Shown here in pieces: positions 39,991 through 49,182 of a stretch of 64,000 bases of DNA; within the stretch, counting starts at the first letter, position 1; each line of letters opens with the position of its first letter. Position numbers and translations under genes: made by a program. The DNA lies in contig NZ_VOQS01000005.1 of the NCBI RefSeq assembly GCF_007995085.1, forward strand, positions 744,001-808,000, in the 5' to 3' direction. The DNA comes from Paraburkholderia azotifigens. Lineage in GTDB: Bacteria > Pseudomonadota > Gammaproteobacteria > Burkholderiales > Burkholderiaceae. The notes below the pieces were generated by a model. The model did not search any database. It worked only from the letters and a program-made list of their open reading frames with translations, and was not told where the DNA came from.

Positions 39991-41196
39991 CTACTCCGTG
40001 TAGTTTGCTCTCAACGGATAAGCAGGTGTGAATTTCATGTCGATCCAGCCGGACCCATGATTTATAACGCCAAGACTATCCTGGTGCGCGGCCGAGTTGA
40101 AATTGATGTAGCAATGCGTATCGGTGGGGAGTTTCTTGTAGGAACCGTCGCGACTGTCAAGCAAGAGAGCCGCGCCATAAATATTCAAGAAAGCATACCG
40201 GCCTCCCGGAAGCACTTGACCACCACTCTGCCGGAGTCCGTCCAATTCATGCCCCTTTATATTTTTATAGGGGTTTAACCGCATGTATGGCGTGACACGA
40301 TAATCCCTTCGGAAAATTCCGACAGTCCCATCTTGAAGCCTGCGCAAGATGAAGCCATAGTGCGTTAGCCATATTTCCGTTTCACGAATATCCCCGTTGT
40401 ACGACGCAAACGGTTTTTCTGGAATCGTTGTGCCATCGTTGAATTGGATTTCGTCGTGAGAAATCGATCTAACTTCTTTCGCGCCACTACCCAACTGACA
40501 TTTCCATATTATCCTGTTTGGGCTTACTTCAAAATCGAAGCAAACGGTCTCGCTCTCGATCAAAAAAAACGAGGAACTCCGAAATTGGCCCACCGGAATC
40601 ACTTCGTGGATGACGGAGAGATTGTCGGCATCAATACGTACTAGTGCTTTGTCGGGCGAGTAAAATTGTTGCGATATTTGAGACTGCTTTCGATCTCGTG
40701 GAATCAGTATATACCGCGATGACGGATCCCATTGAAGTCTATAGTGTCGATAGAATTGGGCTCCCGGCGCGTGCAAGCTTCCCACCTCGTTGTCGGCTTC
40801 GCTCAGGATAAGGTAAGGCTTTTTTCCCGGCTCGACCAAGTAAAGTTTTTTCCCGGTAACTACGATCGCCCTTCTGTCATTTGGCGATGGGTAAACAGCG
40901 TTGCGTAGGCGATCTGAGAAATCACCCTCGAATACCGTTGGCGCAGAATCGACGATGGCTCTGCCATACTTGAGCTTATTGCCGATGGAAAAAAAGAATG
41001 GCGTCTCGGCCAGTTCGGAAAACTTCGAAGGCCTGTAGTCAACAATGTTGCTGTCGTTGGTCGATTTATTGTCAGCGTTCGCAGCGGTGCAAATAACCTG
41101 ACTAGCTACAAGTAATGCGAGTAACACCTTTGATGTATACGTATACCAAGCGCTGGCGCAACGTCCGAGGTCTTTTTGTTTGTTTTCCGTGCTCAT
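39991..41196 (-). CDS. exported protein of unknown function, AT-richer
   Basis: Protein of 401 residues with an N-terminal membrane or signal segment (VLLALLVASQVICTAANA, about 24-41). The rest is strand-rich, with many aromatic and charged residues and repeating blocks (KKLYLVEPGKKPYLILSEAD, LQWDPSSRYILIPRDRKQ, GYKKLP-type turns), which might form a beta-propeller. Its base composition is visibly lower in GC than neighbours, suggesting lateral transfer. No family recognised. Divergent from the exported gene at 41647, 450 bp away. Confidence 0.65.
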   Translation of the reverse strand: MSTENKQKDLGRCASAWYTYTSKVLLALLVASQVICTAANADNKSTNDSNIVDYRPSKFSELAETPFFFSIGNKLKYGRAIVDSAPTVFEGDFSDRLRNAVYPSPNDRRAIVVTGKKLYLVEPGKKPYLILSEADNEVGSLHAPGAQFYRHYRLQWDPSSRYILIPRDRKQSQISQQFYSPDKALVRIDADNLSVIHEVIPVGQFRSSSFFLIESETVCFDFEVSPNRIIWKCQLGSGAKEVRSISHDEIQFNDGTTIPEKPFASYNGDIRETEIWLTHYGFILRRLQDGTVGIFRRDYRVTPYMRLNPYKNIKGHELDGLRQSGGQVLPGGRYAFLNIYGAALLLDSRDGSYKKLPTDTHCYINFNSAAHQDSLGVINHGSGWIDMKFTPAYPLRANYTE

Positions 41197-41646
41197 CGCT
41201 CATTCCATTTAGGTAAAACGAGGTAGAGAGGTCGAGGTCAACGCGGGCAAAGACGCCTATCAATACAGCACGTTTACAGTTCGCAGGCGATTTGTCAACA
41301 ATCGCGATCGGACGTCGAACGCCGAAACTGGCCGACCTCTGCCTGACGGCGATCGGCAGCAGGCGACCCGAAAGCGGTCCTAGATGGCCTCGTCGGCGGA
41401 GGGCCTGCGTAGTCTATAACGGACAACCGCGCACTACAGCTTGAGTTACCGATTTCGCCACTCACCACGACGAGCCGTTACGAATAATTGTGTGTGCTCC
41501 AACACTTGTAAGCCATTTTCCCAGATACGATCTGACAGCAGTTGAAAGGAGAATCTCGGGTGGCGCAGCGTTTTGGGGCAATTTATTCGTCAAAATGCGC
41601 TTCCACTTAGGTCGAAGGTGGAGACAACAAATGAGAGGTGAAAAAC
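41197..41646. other. divergent gap between two exported-protein genes
   Basis: About 450 bp containing promoters for both directions presumably; nothing else recognised. Includes CGACCTCTGCCTGACGGCGA-type sequence of the kind seen in dispersed Burkholderia gap repeats. Confidence 0.35.
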
Positions 41647-42324
41647 ATGAAAGAAACCCTGCCGGAGAGCGAGAGCGGTTGGTTCGAAAGAGTTACTGGT
41701 TTTATAGAACGCTTTCCAGCTCGGACGGCCGGGTTCCTTGTTGCATTTGCCTTACTCACACCCTTATGTTCGACCGCCTTTTGCCAGCCCAAAAGCCCGG
41801 CCGATGACCAGGATCTCAACGTAGTGCTGGGCGACCCCCGGATTCAACGCCAAGCCGAATTCAGAATCCCTCAGAGATACGATCCGGAGATTATCGACGG
41901 GTATCGTTTTCGACTGGTCCTGGACTCCTCGTCAATGCTGCCCGAGCCGCGACCTAGGGATTTCAAGATGAACAACAGATTGCTTGACATCCAGGTCGAG
42001 GCGTATCCCAAGAACGGAACAATGGCCGATCGAGTGGTTGATGGATCCTATCGCGCAAAAAAGATCGGCGAGAAGGATGGCTACGTAATTTACAGTCAAC
42101 CGCTTGGAAAAAAATCCCCACCAACGAAAGTTTTTGCATACGTCGATTCTCAGGGGAATAACGTTATTGTAGAGGACTCTGAATGGGCTATTCGTTACGA
42201 AATTATCCACGGCGTAGAGCCGTACTATGTAATGACCTGCTTTTTTAGCAAAAAAATAGACATGGATTTTCGCGAAATTGATAAAATCGTGGTAAAGCTT
42301 ATTTCAGATATGTACGTCAGGTAA
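41647..42324 (+). CDS. exported or membrane-anchored protein of unknown function
   Basis: Protein of 225 residues; the start at 41647 is preceded by GAGAGG. One hydrophobic segment (TAGFLVAFALLTPLCSTAF, about 30-48) acts as signal or anchor. The mature part has IPQRYDPEIIDGYRFRLVLD and a C-terminal IHGVEPYYVMTCFFSKKIDM. This size and layout resembles small periplasmic immunity-like proteins, but that is a weak impression only. AT-richer than average, like its divergent neighbour. Confidence 0.6.
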   Translation: MKETLPESESGWFERVTGFIERFPARTAGFLVAFALLTPLCSTAFCQPKSPADDQDLNVVLGDPRIQRQAEFRIPQRYDPEIIDGYRFRLVLDSSSMLPEPRPRDFKMNNRLLDIQVEAYPKNGTMADRVVDGSYRAKKIGEKDGYVIYSQPLGKKSPPTKVFAYVDSQGNNVIVEDSEWAIRYEIIHGVEPYYVMTCFFSKKIDMDFREIDKIVVKLISDMYVR

Positions 42325-42803
42325 TCGAAATTTCAATCGTGAAAATGCGGTACGTAGGACACGTTGATTAGGAGAATCACACGTCGAATTCATTGCCGTA
42401 CTTGAAAAATGTCAGGTTTTAATCCTGACTTTGAGATGATTAACGTAACGACAATCCGACCTGAGTGAAGGTCCGACTCGGATCCGACTTGCGCCGTTCG
42501 GCGAGAAAACTGCAATGTCACTTCTTGGCCGGGAAGACTCATTCATTACCACGAGAAGTACCACTCGTCCGCCCGGTCTTGCAATGGCGGCAAACCAGCA
42601 TGCAACGGACCAGCCGCCGTCCGTCTCCGGACGTCGGCATGGCACTGACGACCGGTCCGTCAGCTCGCGCCTGAATGGGCATGAGGCTTTCCATGCACTT
42701 CCTATAAGCGTCTACCTGTGCCGTTCCCGCCCGAAAATGTACGGAAAGTAAGATCACCCTGACAAGATATGCTTCGACGTGATCGTCGCGTGCACGGTAA
42801 GCG
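42325..42803. other. gap before the diguanylate cyclase gene
   Basis: About 480 bp, no supported gene. Short open frames on both strands show no protein-like pattern; CCGTCTCCGGACGTCGG near 42620 is weakly palindromic. Confidence 0.35.
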
Positions 42804-43967
42804 TCACGCGGTAGCTAGCGAGTCAGGACTCGCCAGTTCGACTCGCCCTTTCCCCTTCCGCTTCGCGCGATACAGCGCTGCGTCAGCGCGAGTTATCAGG
42901 TCGGTGAGCGTATCGTCAAACCGGCATGTATCGATACCGGCACTGAAGGTCCAGCGGGGTTGGCCTTCTTCTGTTTTGCTGGCCGTGGCCGACAACAAAA
43001 CCGATTCGATCAGTCCGGCCGCCTGCTCTTTCCCAGTCTGAGGGAGGAAAATTGCAAACTCTTCCCCACCAAGTCGCCCGAAAACGTCCGTACGTCGAAG
43101 CTGTCGGGACACCTCAATTGCAAAGTTCTGCAGAACACGGTCGCCAGCAGGATGCCCGTAACGGTCGTTAATAACCTTGAAATCGTCGAGGTCAATGATG
43201 GCAACTGAGAGCAGCGAATGCGAGGAACGGGCATCCTCCAGCAGTGCTCCGCCACGCAACAGAAGCTCACGTCTTGCAAGCAGACCTGTCAGCTCGTCAA
43301 CTGTTGCGAGGCGTTGCGCCTGGTCCACAAGACTGTCGTTCACCAGCATGACGAGCCCAATTGACAGCAGGAGCAGCGAAAGAATGCCCGCTGCGATGAA
43401 AGCGATGTTCGATGCCGTCGGCTCCAGGACCCTCGTCGTGGGACTCGCGAAGACAATGCACTGAACAACTCTCGACGCATGCACTGCCGTACCGGCAGCT
43501 GCGCCGAGGATGACCAGCCAATGACCGTACTGGCGCCGACGCAGTGCCCGGGTATTCCAGATGGTCCAGCCCGCGGCCATCCGTGTATAGCCGAGCACAG
43601 CCGACATCACGCCCGCTCGCGCATTCTCATCGGGCGCAAATACAGCCCAATAGAACACGGCACCAAATGACACCGCCAGGCCCAGATACTCGTATCGCAG
43701 GATAGCCGGGCGACCGGCAAAGCGTCGGCAGCCTTGCAAGATCAGCGCAGCGGCCGTGAGGACGCACACACATGCAACGAGTACGATCGAGGGAGGGTAA
43801 CTGCCGCGCCTTGAGACGAGCACGCCGAATGCCACAAATAGAATGCAGTGTGCGGCGAGCCATTGGCCAAGACCTGCAATGCGATGACGGGCGAGGCTAC
43901 CAAGCACGCCAGCGCTGGCGATGCATGACACCATGGCGACAACAAGAAGGACGTCAGTGCTGGACAT
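42804..43967 (-). CDS. membrane diguanylate cyclase (GGDEF)
   Basis: Protein of 387 residues. Six hydrophobic segments between about 5 and 210 form a sensory membrane domain. The GGDEF domain (about 222-378) has VDELTGLLARR, IDLDDFKVINDRYGHPAGD and an intact GGEEF active site (300-304). An allosteric I-site R-x-x-D (291-294) lies five residues before it, so product inhibition is expected. Makes cyclic di-GMP from GTP. The input signal is unknown. No EAL domain. Confidence 0.92.
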   Translation of the reverse strand: MSSTDVLLVVAMVSCIASAGVLGSLARHRIAGLGQWLAAHCILFVAFGVLVSRRGSYPPSIVLVACVCVLTAAALILQGCRRFAGRPAILRYEYLGLAVSFGAVFYWAVFAPDENARAGVMSAVLGYTRMAAGWTIWNTRALRRRQYGHWLVILGAAAGTAVHASRVVQCIVFASPTTRVLEPTASNIAFIAAGILSLLLLSIGLVMLVNDSLVDQAQRLATVDELTGLLARRELLLRGGALLEDARSSHSLLSVAIIDLDDFKVINDRYGHPAGDRVLQNFAIEVSRQLRRTDVFGRLGGEEFAIFLPQTGKEQAAGLIESVLLSATASKTEEGQPRWTFSAGIDTCRFDDTLTDLITRADAALYRAKRKGKGRVELASPDSLATA

Positions 43968-44817
43968 TGTTCTGCGTTACATTGTTGTTAGCCTGGGCCT
44001 GTCATTCAGAAACCACCTCTGCCCGAACGAGCGCAGGCGATCTCAATGATGCTTCGGGCTCGTCTCCCCGAGGATCAGAATCACATCCCTCGCCCGAGCA
44101 GACCTGCGTTCATCGAGAGAAACTGGCGTCTTCCCTGCGACGCAATCGGTCGTAATGAGCGAACCGGTCGCCCCGCGAGGAACCCTCGCTGGTCCAACTG
44201 TGCGTACGCCGCAGTCAGCTTTCCAGCAGGTTCACCCGCTCCTCCATGCTCGTCAAACCGACACTGTCGTTCAGCAAACCGAAAAAGACCGTGTCGTACT
44301 CAATCTGCTGGCGCGGCAACCGACAGGTCGGTGCGAAGGTTAACGACGGCCGGCGGGGTGCTATGAGCCGACTGGAGGATCTGTCGAGATGCGCTTCTGT
44401 CCATGTCTGTATATCGACACGGATGCGAGATACTGAACTGGGCCGCACACATAGACCGAACGCACCGGATGGACCGACAACGAAGCGCTACGGCCGCGAA
44501 CAGGAGGCTGAGAGTCTAGCGGCGCACCGTCACGTGAAATCTCGGGGCGTTAAGAGCCAAGACACTCGCGCTCGCATAAGGCAGCGTTTGCGGGATTCTG
44601 AAGCGGACCGGCGTGAGCCTGCCCACCTTGACGGCCCCGCCCACGGGCCGCCGCGAATGCCTTGGCGACAAAGTGCTCCCGTTCGCATCAGGCAGCGTTG
44701 TTTGCAGAAACCGATGCAGCCGCGCCCACCGACTGCCGCGAACACCTTGACGGTGTCTCCGTAGCTCGAACGAGCGATTACCCCGCCCCCCGTTTAGAAC
44801 CATTCATTCAATGCGTA
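43968..44817. other. gene-free stretch with repeat copies
   Basis: About 850 bp without a credible gene. Holds the second and partial third copies of the repeat also seen at 27225 (44565-44660; and about 44687-44750, starting TTCGCATCAGGCAGCGTTG). Confidence 0.4.
44565..44660. repeat. dispersed intergenic repeat, copy 2
   Basis: Begins CTCGCGCTCGCATAAGGCAG and ends CCCACGGGCCGCCGCGAATG; aligns ungapped with 27225-27320. A shorter derivative follows at about 44687-44750. Confidence 0.5.
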
Positions 44818-44839
44818 AAACCCTGCCGAAGCAGGGTTT
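44818..44839 (-). terminator. rho-independent terminator of the small exported-protein gene
   Basis: AAACCCTGC, loop CGAA, GCAGGGTTT; read on the minus strand the stem is followed by a T run. It begins 27 bp beyond the stop at 44867. Confidence 0.8.
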
Positions 44840-44866
44840 GGTACTCCACATCAGGACCGCTTCCTG

Positions 44867-45058
44867 TTACGCCGCCTTCTTGTGCGTCACGTGGTGACTC
44901 ACTTTATGAATGTGCTTCGTCGTCTTGTGGGCGGGCGCCGGTTTCGTGGCGGGCGCCGTAGCGGCAGCTGCGGGTGCGGTTGCGGCAGGTGCGGAAGCCT
45001 GGGCGAACGCGACCGTAGCAAACAGGGAGGTAACCAAGGCGGCAGCAAGCTTCTTCAT
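44867..45058 (-). CDS. small exported Ala/His/Lys-rich protein
   Basis: Protein of 63 residues: signal peptide MKKLAAALVTSLFATVAFA, then an alanine-proline-rich stretch and a tail HKTTKHIHKVSHHVTHKKAA with six histidines. The tail suggests metal or acid buffering in the periplasm. GGAGAC site upstream of ATG and a strong terminator downstream make it a real gene. Common small-protein type in Burkholderia; function unproven. Confidence 0.78.
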   Translation of the reverse strand: MKKLAAALVTSLFATVAFAQASAPAATAPAAAATAPATKPAPAHKTTKHIHKVSHHVTHKKAA

Positions 45059-45680
45059 CCGGAGTCTCCAGTGGTAAGGCGACGATTCATTGCGTCGTCC
45101 ACTGCCATAACGTTGTGGGGTCCGGTTTCGTTGACGTCAGATGGTGCGTTGACGTAGATACTGAAACCGCTCGTTGTTGGTGATGTTCGCTTTTAGCTTC
45201 GCGTTTGCTGAAGACTGGCGTGTAGGGGCTCGCGCACCGTGGCTATCGCATGCCTGAAGATTAGCGGGCTACCGTTTGACGACTGCAAAAGATCAGCGCA
45301 CATGTCGAATAACGCGATCGACCCCGTCAGCCGGATTCCCGTGATCAGAAAACCCCCACGATTTTGCTCCCGGCTGCGCAGGCAGTCAGGAAATCGGTCT
45401 GTGCGTCACGAACCCTCGGGGACAGGGATGATCCCTCACAAGGCTCGCCCGCCATTGCGCGAGCAAGCCGCTACCAATCACCGGCGCTGCATTCTTTCCG
45501 CGTCGCCACGCCTTGCTACAAGCTGCTTTTCACGCCGTTATCGCCAAAAAATGCACGAAAAGGACTACAAGGGCTTCCCCGTTGAGCGCAAGCTCAATCG
45601 CGGAATTCTGTTGTTAGCTTTGCCGTTGCCTGCGTTGCGTGAGAAGGTGAAGGACTGCGGTACTACAAACGGTCAGCCAG
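45059..45680. other. gap with no supported gene
   Basis: About 620 bp. Open frames exist but none with protein-like composition; the last part may be the damaged interior of the IS30-type relic that follows. Confidence 0.35.
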
Positions 45681-45843
45681 GATGACCTTGACGCCATCGC
45701 CGACAGCCTCAACAGTCGACCTCGTGCCACACACGCGTTTCACTCGCCGTTCGAAGTCTTCTCGACCATGCTCGCACTTGCTTCTCGCCCCGATACGTCT
45801 GTCCACTGAACCTTGTGTTGCACCTCACGTTTGAAACCGCCCA
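45681..45843 (+). mobile_element. IS30-family 3' remnant
   Basis: Reading GATGAC at 45681 gives DDLDAIADSLNSRPRATHAF and then EVFSTMLALASRPDTSVH with stop TGA at 45807-45809: the C-terminus of IS30-type transposases. The following TTGTGTTGCACCTCACGTTTGAA looks like the element's terminal repeat. The upstream two-thirds of the transposase is gone. Confidence 0.65.
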
Positions 45844-46171
45844 TCAAAAGGATGCGTTCTCGCAGAATCTACGATTTCCAAATGATTGATTTTAAAAGAC
45901 AAATTAGAACAAACCGTCAGATTTAGCACGAAAAGGACGAATACCCCAAGTTGGGGAAAAGGTTGTGCCGGGGCGCGAGGCACTCCCTTCCTCCGCTCTA
46001 TCTGTCTATCGGGAACGTGTGCCGGCGAGCATAGTACCCCGGCAATTTCTGGCGCCACAGGCGCCACGGTAGCGATCGCGAAGAGCCCACTCTATGGTTC
46101 GTCGTCCGTGCTGGGACCGGGATACGTAATCGCGAGCTCTACTGAACGTCCAGAGCTCGCGGCATCGACGA
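45844..46171. other. gap between IS30 relic and lipoprotein gene
   Basis: About 330 bp, AT-richer around 45880-45930. Nothing recognised. Confidence 0.35.
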
Positions 46172-46816
46172 TTACTTGCCGTTGATCAGGTCCTTCGTCT
46201 GCTGGGCAATGGCAGCCAGGCCTTTTTCCACGATCTCTTGCCAGTCACTGGACGTCACAACCTGCTTCGATTCGCTCACCCGAGTCTTGAGTGTCTGAGC
46301 ACCATGAAGCGCACCGACGTCACCGGACAGCTTCACCTCCGATTTCTGGTTGGTAGTAACGGACCAGAAGCCAGGCTGGAACCACGCCCAAAAGTCGACG
46401 ATCTGTGCTGTCACGGGAGCGGCGGAATCGAAGTTGGGGTCCCCTTGCTTCACGACAACATATCCTGCTTGCTGAAAGCCCGTAGTCAGCGCACTTTCAA
46501 CCAGGCCGGAAACCGTTTTGCCCTCAGGAAGCACCACGTCGCCGAGCGCCTTTCCATAGCCGTTTCTCTTACGCCCGATCGCTCGAGCCTTTGAGGCATC
46601 GCTAGAATCTTCGGCAGGATCCAGCGACGCCATATCAGCACTCGGAGGCGCAACGGTAAACGTTCTCTTGTCCTGCGCAGAGTCGATGCGCACGTACTTG
46701 CCCGTCGCCGGGTTCATGCCTTGCAGCGCAGATACGTCGACAGTGGTGCGCCCGACTGCACATCCTGCGAGGATAGACGCAGCGAGGCCATAGATAGCGA
46801 GTCGACCAAACAGCAT
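46172..46816 (-). CDS. putative lipoprotein (YajG-like)
   Basis: Protein of 214 residues with lipoprotein signal LAIYGLAASILAGC (lipobox LAGC, Cys19). The mature part alternates strands and helices (VSGLVESALTTGFQQAGYVV, APVTAQIVDFWAWFQPGFWS), a layout like YajG-type outer-membrane lipoproteins. IS5-type copy 2 has landed 25 bp upstream of its start, separating it from the TM2 gene and the rest of the gene row that reads in the same direction. The insertion probably cuts it from its native promoter. Confidence 0.7.
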   Translation of the reverse strand: MLFGRLAIYGLAASILAGCAVGRTTVDVSALQGMNPATGKYVRIDSAQDKRTFTVAPPSADMASLDPAEDSSDASKARAIGRKRNGYGKALGDVVLPEGKTVSGLVESALTTGFQQAGYVVVKQGDPNFDSAAPVTAQIVDFWAWFQPGFWSVTTNQKSEVKLSGDVGALHGAQTLKTRVSESKQVVTSSDWQEIVEKGLAAIAQQTKDLINGK

Positions 46817-46841
46817 GATAGCCTTTCTCCTTGTTTATTAT

Positions 46842-48017
46842 GGAATCTCTGCAAAAGTCCTGGCGTTGACGTGAGGTTGGACTATCCTGGGATCAGGAGA
46901 ATTCATGGAGTGGCGTGATGACACAACTTGGTCTTGGTCTGGATCTGTCAACGAAGCGCACCCGCAAGCGCGAGTTTCTCGATGAGATGACGCGCGTGGT
47001 GCCGTGGCAGAAGCTGATAGCGCTCGTCGAACCGCACTATCCGAAAGGCAAGACCGGCCGCCCACCGTTCCCAGTCGCAACGATGTTGCGCATTCACTTC
47101 CTGCAACAATGGTTCAGTCTCTCGGACCCGGCGATGGAGGAGGCGCTGCACGACATACCGCTGTACCGGGAGTTCGCGCTGCTGGGCACGGGTATGACGC
47201 GGCTGCCTGACGAGAGCACGATCCTGCGATTCCGGCACCTGCTTGAGGCCCATGAGCTGTCGGCCAGAATGCTGGCGACGGTCAACGAGATCCTGCAGGC
47301 GAAGGGCCTGATGCTCAAGGTGGGCTCGGCGGTCGACGCAACGCTGATTTCGGCACCCAGTTCGACGAAGAAGGCTGGCACGCGAGACCCCGAGATGAGC
47401 CAGACGCAAAAGGGCGGCAGCTGGTACTTCGGTATGAAGGCGCACATCGGAGTCGATGTGGAGTCGGGGCTGGTGCATACCGTGAAGTGCACGCCGGCGA
47501 ATGTTCACGACGTCACGGTGGCGCATGAACTGTTGCACGGCGACGAGCAGGTTGCGTTTGCCGATGCGGGCTACGTGGGCATCGAGAAGCGAGGCGAAAC
47601 GGGGGCGGTCCAGTGGCACGTGGCGATGAGGCCGAGCAAGCGAAGAAAGCTGGACAAAAGCAAGCGGCTCGACAGAATCTACGAGAAAGTCGAGCGGCTC
47701 AAGGCGGGCGTGCGGGCGAAGGTTGAGCACCCGTTTCGGGTGCTCAAATGTCAGTTCGGCTATCTGAAGGCGCGGTATCGGGGACTGGCGAAAAACACGG
47801 CGCAGATCGAAACGCAGTTCGCGCTGATCAATCTCTGGTTGGCTCGCGGGGTGCTCGGTAAAGCGAAATGAAGGGCGAAGACGCCCCCCAAAGGTGCAGC
47901 GTCCATGCGCAAGATGCGACCGGCATCGGTTCAACACAGCGTGAATGAGGACGCGAATTCCACTCCGCACGTGCCAGTTAGAGATCCCAGGCAGAAAACG
48001 GGTTGTTCAGACCTTCC
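46842..48017 (+). mobile_element. IS5-family insertion sequence, copy 2
   Basis: 1176 bp, same ends as copy 1 (GGAATCTC to GACCTTCC), flanked by TTAT at 46838-46841 and 48018-48021. Complete, with intact transposase. Confidence 0.92.
46918..47871 (+). CDS. IS5-family transposase (copy 2)
   Basis: 317-residue DDE transposase differing from copy 1 at a few residues (GRPPFPVATML; VHDVTVAHE). Intact. Confidence 0.92.
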   Translation: MTQLGLGLDLSTKRTRKREFLDEMTRVVPWQKLIALVEPHYPKGKTGRPPFPVATMLRIHFLQQWFSLSDPAMEEALHDIPLYREFALLGTGMTRLPDESTILRFRHLLEAHELSARMLATVNEILQAKGLMLKVGSAVDATLISAPSSTKKAGTRDPEMSQTQKGGSWYFGMKAHIGVDVESGLVHTVKCTPANVHDVTVAHELLHGDEQVAFADAGYVGIEKRGETGAVQWHVAMRPSKRRKLDKSKRLDRIYEKVERLKAGVRAKVEHPFRVLKCQFGYLKARYRGLAKNTAQIETQFALINLWLARGVLGKAK

Positions 48018-48100
48018 TTATCTTTATGCTTGGCCGTTGTGTAGAGCCGAACTGGCTGACTTGTAACGCCAGGCTCCTCGCTGCAACAGGCCACATCGCG

Positions 48101-48394
48101 TTACGCGAAACGGTTTGCCAAGGTCACATTGAAGGAGCGGATGATGCCCGGGAGCAGGAACGCATCGATAAGTACCCACAGCCCGACACAACCTACGATG
48201 AAAAAACCAACGCCGAGAAACATGGTGCATGCACCCACAATCGTAAGCAGAAGCTGGGCGATCGCCGTTCCTGTACGACCGGCATAGAAGCGATGACCGC
48301 CAAGAGTCCCGAGAAAGAACCAAAGCAGGTATGCAACACCGACGCTTTTCTTCTGTGCGTCGTACATCATCATCTCGCGAGCAGTTTCACTCAT
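48101..48394 (-). CDS. TM2-domain membrane protein
   Basis: Protein of 97 residues, start 48394 set by GGGGG six bases upstream. TM2 domain signature: VAYLLWFFLGTLGGHRFYAG, then GTAIAQLLLTIVGACTMFLG and a third hydrophobic stretch GFFIVGCVGLWVLIDAFLLP with the usual W-x-L-I-D. The cytoplasmic N-terminus MSETAREMMMYDAQKKS is typical. TM2 proteins are small integral membrane proteins of unknown biochemical role. Follows the TPR-tailed lipoprotein gene by 53 bp in the same direction. Confidence 0.82.
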   Translation of the reverse strand: MSETAREMMMYDAQKKSVGVAYLLWFFLGTLGGHRFYAGRTGTAIAQLLLTIVGACTMFLGVGFFIVGCVGLWVLIDAFLLPGIIRSFNVTLANRFA

Positions 48395-48447
48395 GGCCAT
48401 CCCCCGTTTCAAATTTAAGTTTTGACACCGCAGAACACACTCAGCTG

Positions 48448-49182
48448 CTATCGATAGCGAGCCACCAGCGCCTGAAAGCGCACGTCCTTTCTCAGTTCGG
48501 CCATCTCTGGCGCGGAGTCCAACACGGCAAACTCGCGAAAACCAGACCTCAATGCGCTATCCAGATAGTCGATCGCGTCATCGACCTGTCCTTGCCTGGC
48601 TGCCAGCAACGCGCGGTCGTACTGTTTAACTCCAGGTTTGCCGGTGGATTGGCTGGGCGCGCCTACCACGGGAGCGGTAGTCGGGCCTGCAGACCCAGAA
48701 GCCTTGAGGCCTATCTGAGTCGGCGTTGGTGTGACGCCAACCGATACCCGCTTCGCAGCGGGCGTAATCCCCTGTTGCTCTACTCTAGCGGCTACGATAG
48801 TACTGGATGTCTCCGGTTGCGAGGCACGAGCAGGTTCGACGACCCGCCGATAGTAGACGCGTCCGACCAATGGCGCTTTCAGATACACGCGGTCCGGACC
48901 GTCGAAGAAGAACTTCAACCCGACGCCGTACGGCATGTCGACAGTTGCCGTATCGCCCTTGACTTCAATCCCGGTCACCCGAACGCTCGTGCCAGTATCT
49001 GGAGTAACAATTTCGGTCGCTGACACGACGATGTCCGGTCCCACCGGCAGTTGCAGGCTGTATACGTCTATGTGTTCAACCCGCCAGTGACCCAAAATCG
49101 AAGGATCAGCTGACTTCGAACATGCCGAAATAAGGACCAGCGCGAAGGCGGACGAAGCGGCCAGTCGACGGATAGAAGCCAT
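48448..49182 (-). CDS. lipoprotein with C-terminal TPR-like tail
   Basis: Protein of 244 residues. Lipoprotein signal ASSAFALVLISAC, then a beta-rich domain (LGHWRVEHIDVYSLQLPVGP to GLKFFFDGPDRVYL, about 28-110), a disordered Pro/Thr/Ala linker and a helical tail ALLAARQGQVDDAIDYLDSA ending VRFQALVARYR. The tail is homologous to that of the neighbouring zinc-ribbon protein (DPRFIALVKKYK). ATG 49182 shares one base with the upstream stop (TGATG), so the two are coupled. Envelope location expected; function unknown. Confidence 0.7.
   Translation of the reverse strand: MASIRRLAASSAFALVLISACSKSADPSILGHWRVEHIDVYSLQLPVGPDIVVSATEIVTPDTGTSVRVTGIEVKGDTATVDMPYGVGLKFFFDGPDRVYLKAPLVGRVYYRRVVEPARASQPETSSTIVAARVEQQGITPAAKRVSVGVTPTPTQIGLKASGSAGPTTAPVVGAPSQSTGKPGVKQYDRALLAARQGQVDDAIDYLDSALRSGFREFAVLDSAPEMAELRKDVRFQALVARYR

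Noticed and set aside
39646..40278. Plus-strand open frame of 210 codons after the tandem transposons
   Set aside because: More than half is antisense to the better-supported exported-protein gene at 39991-41196; the start region lacks a ribosome site and composition is not protein-like.
45239..45685. Plus-strand open frame of 148 codons before the IS30 relic
   Set aside because: No similarity pattern, weak start and composition unlike real genes; the relic itself is in another frame.
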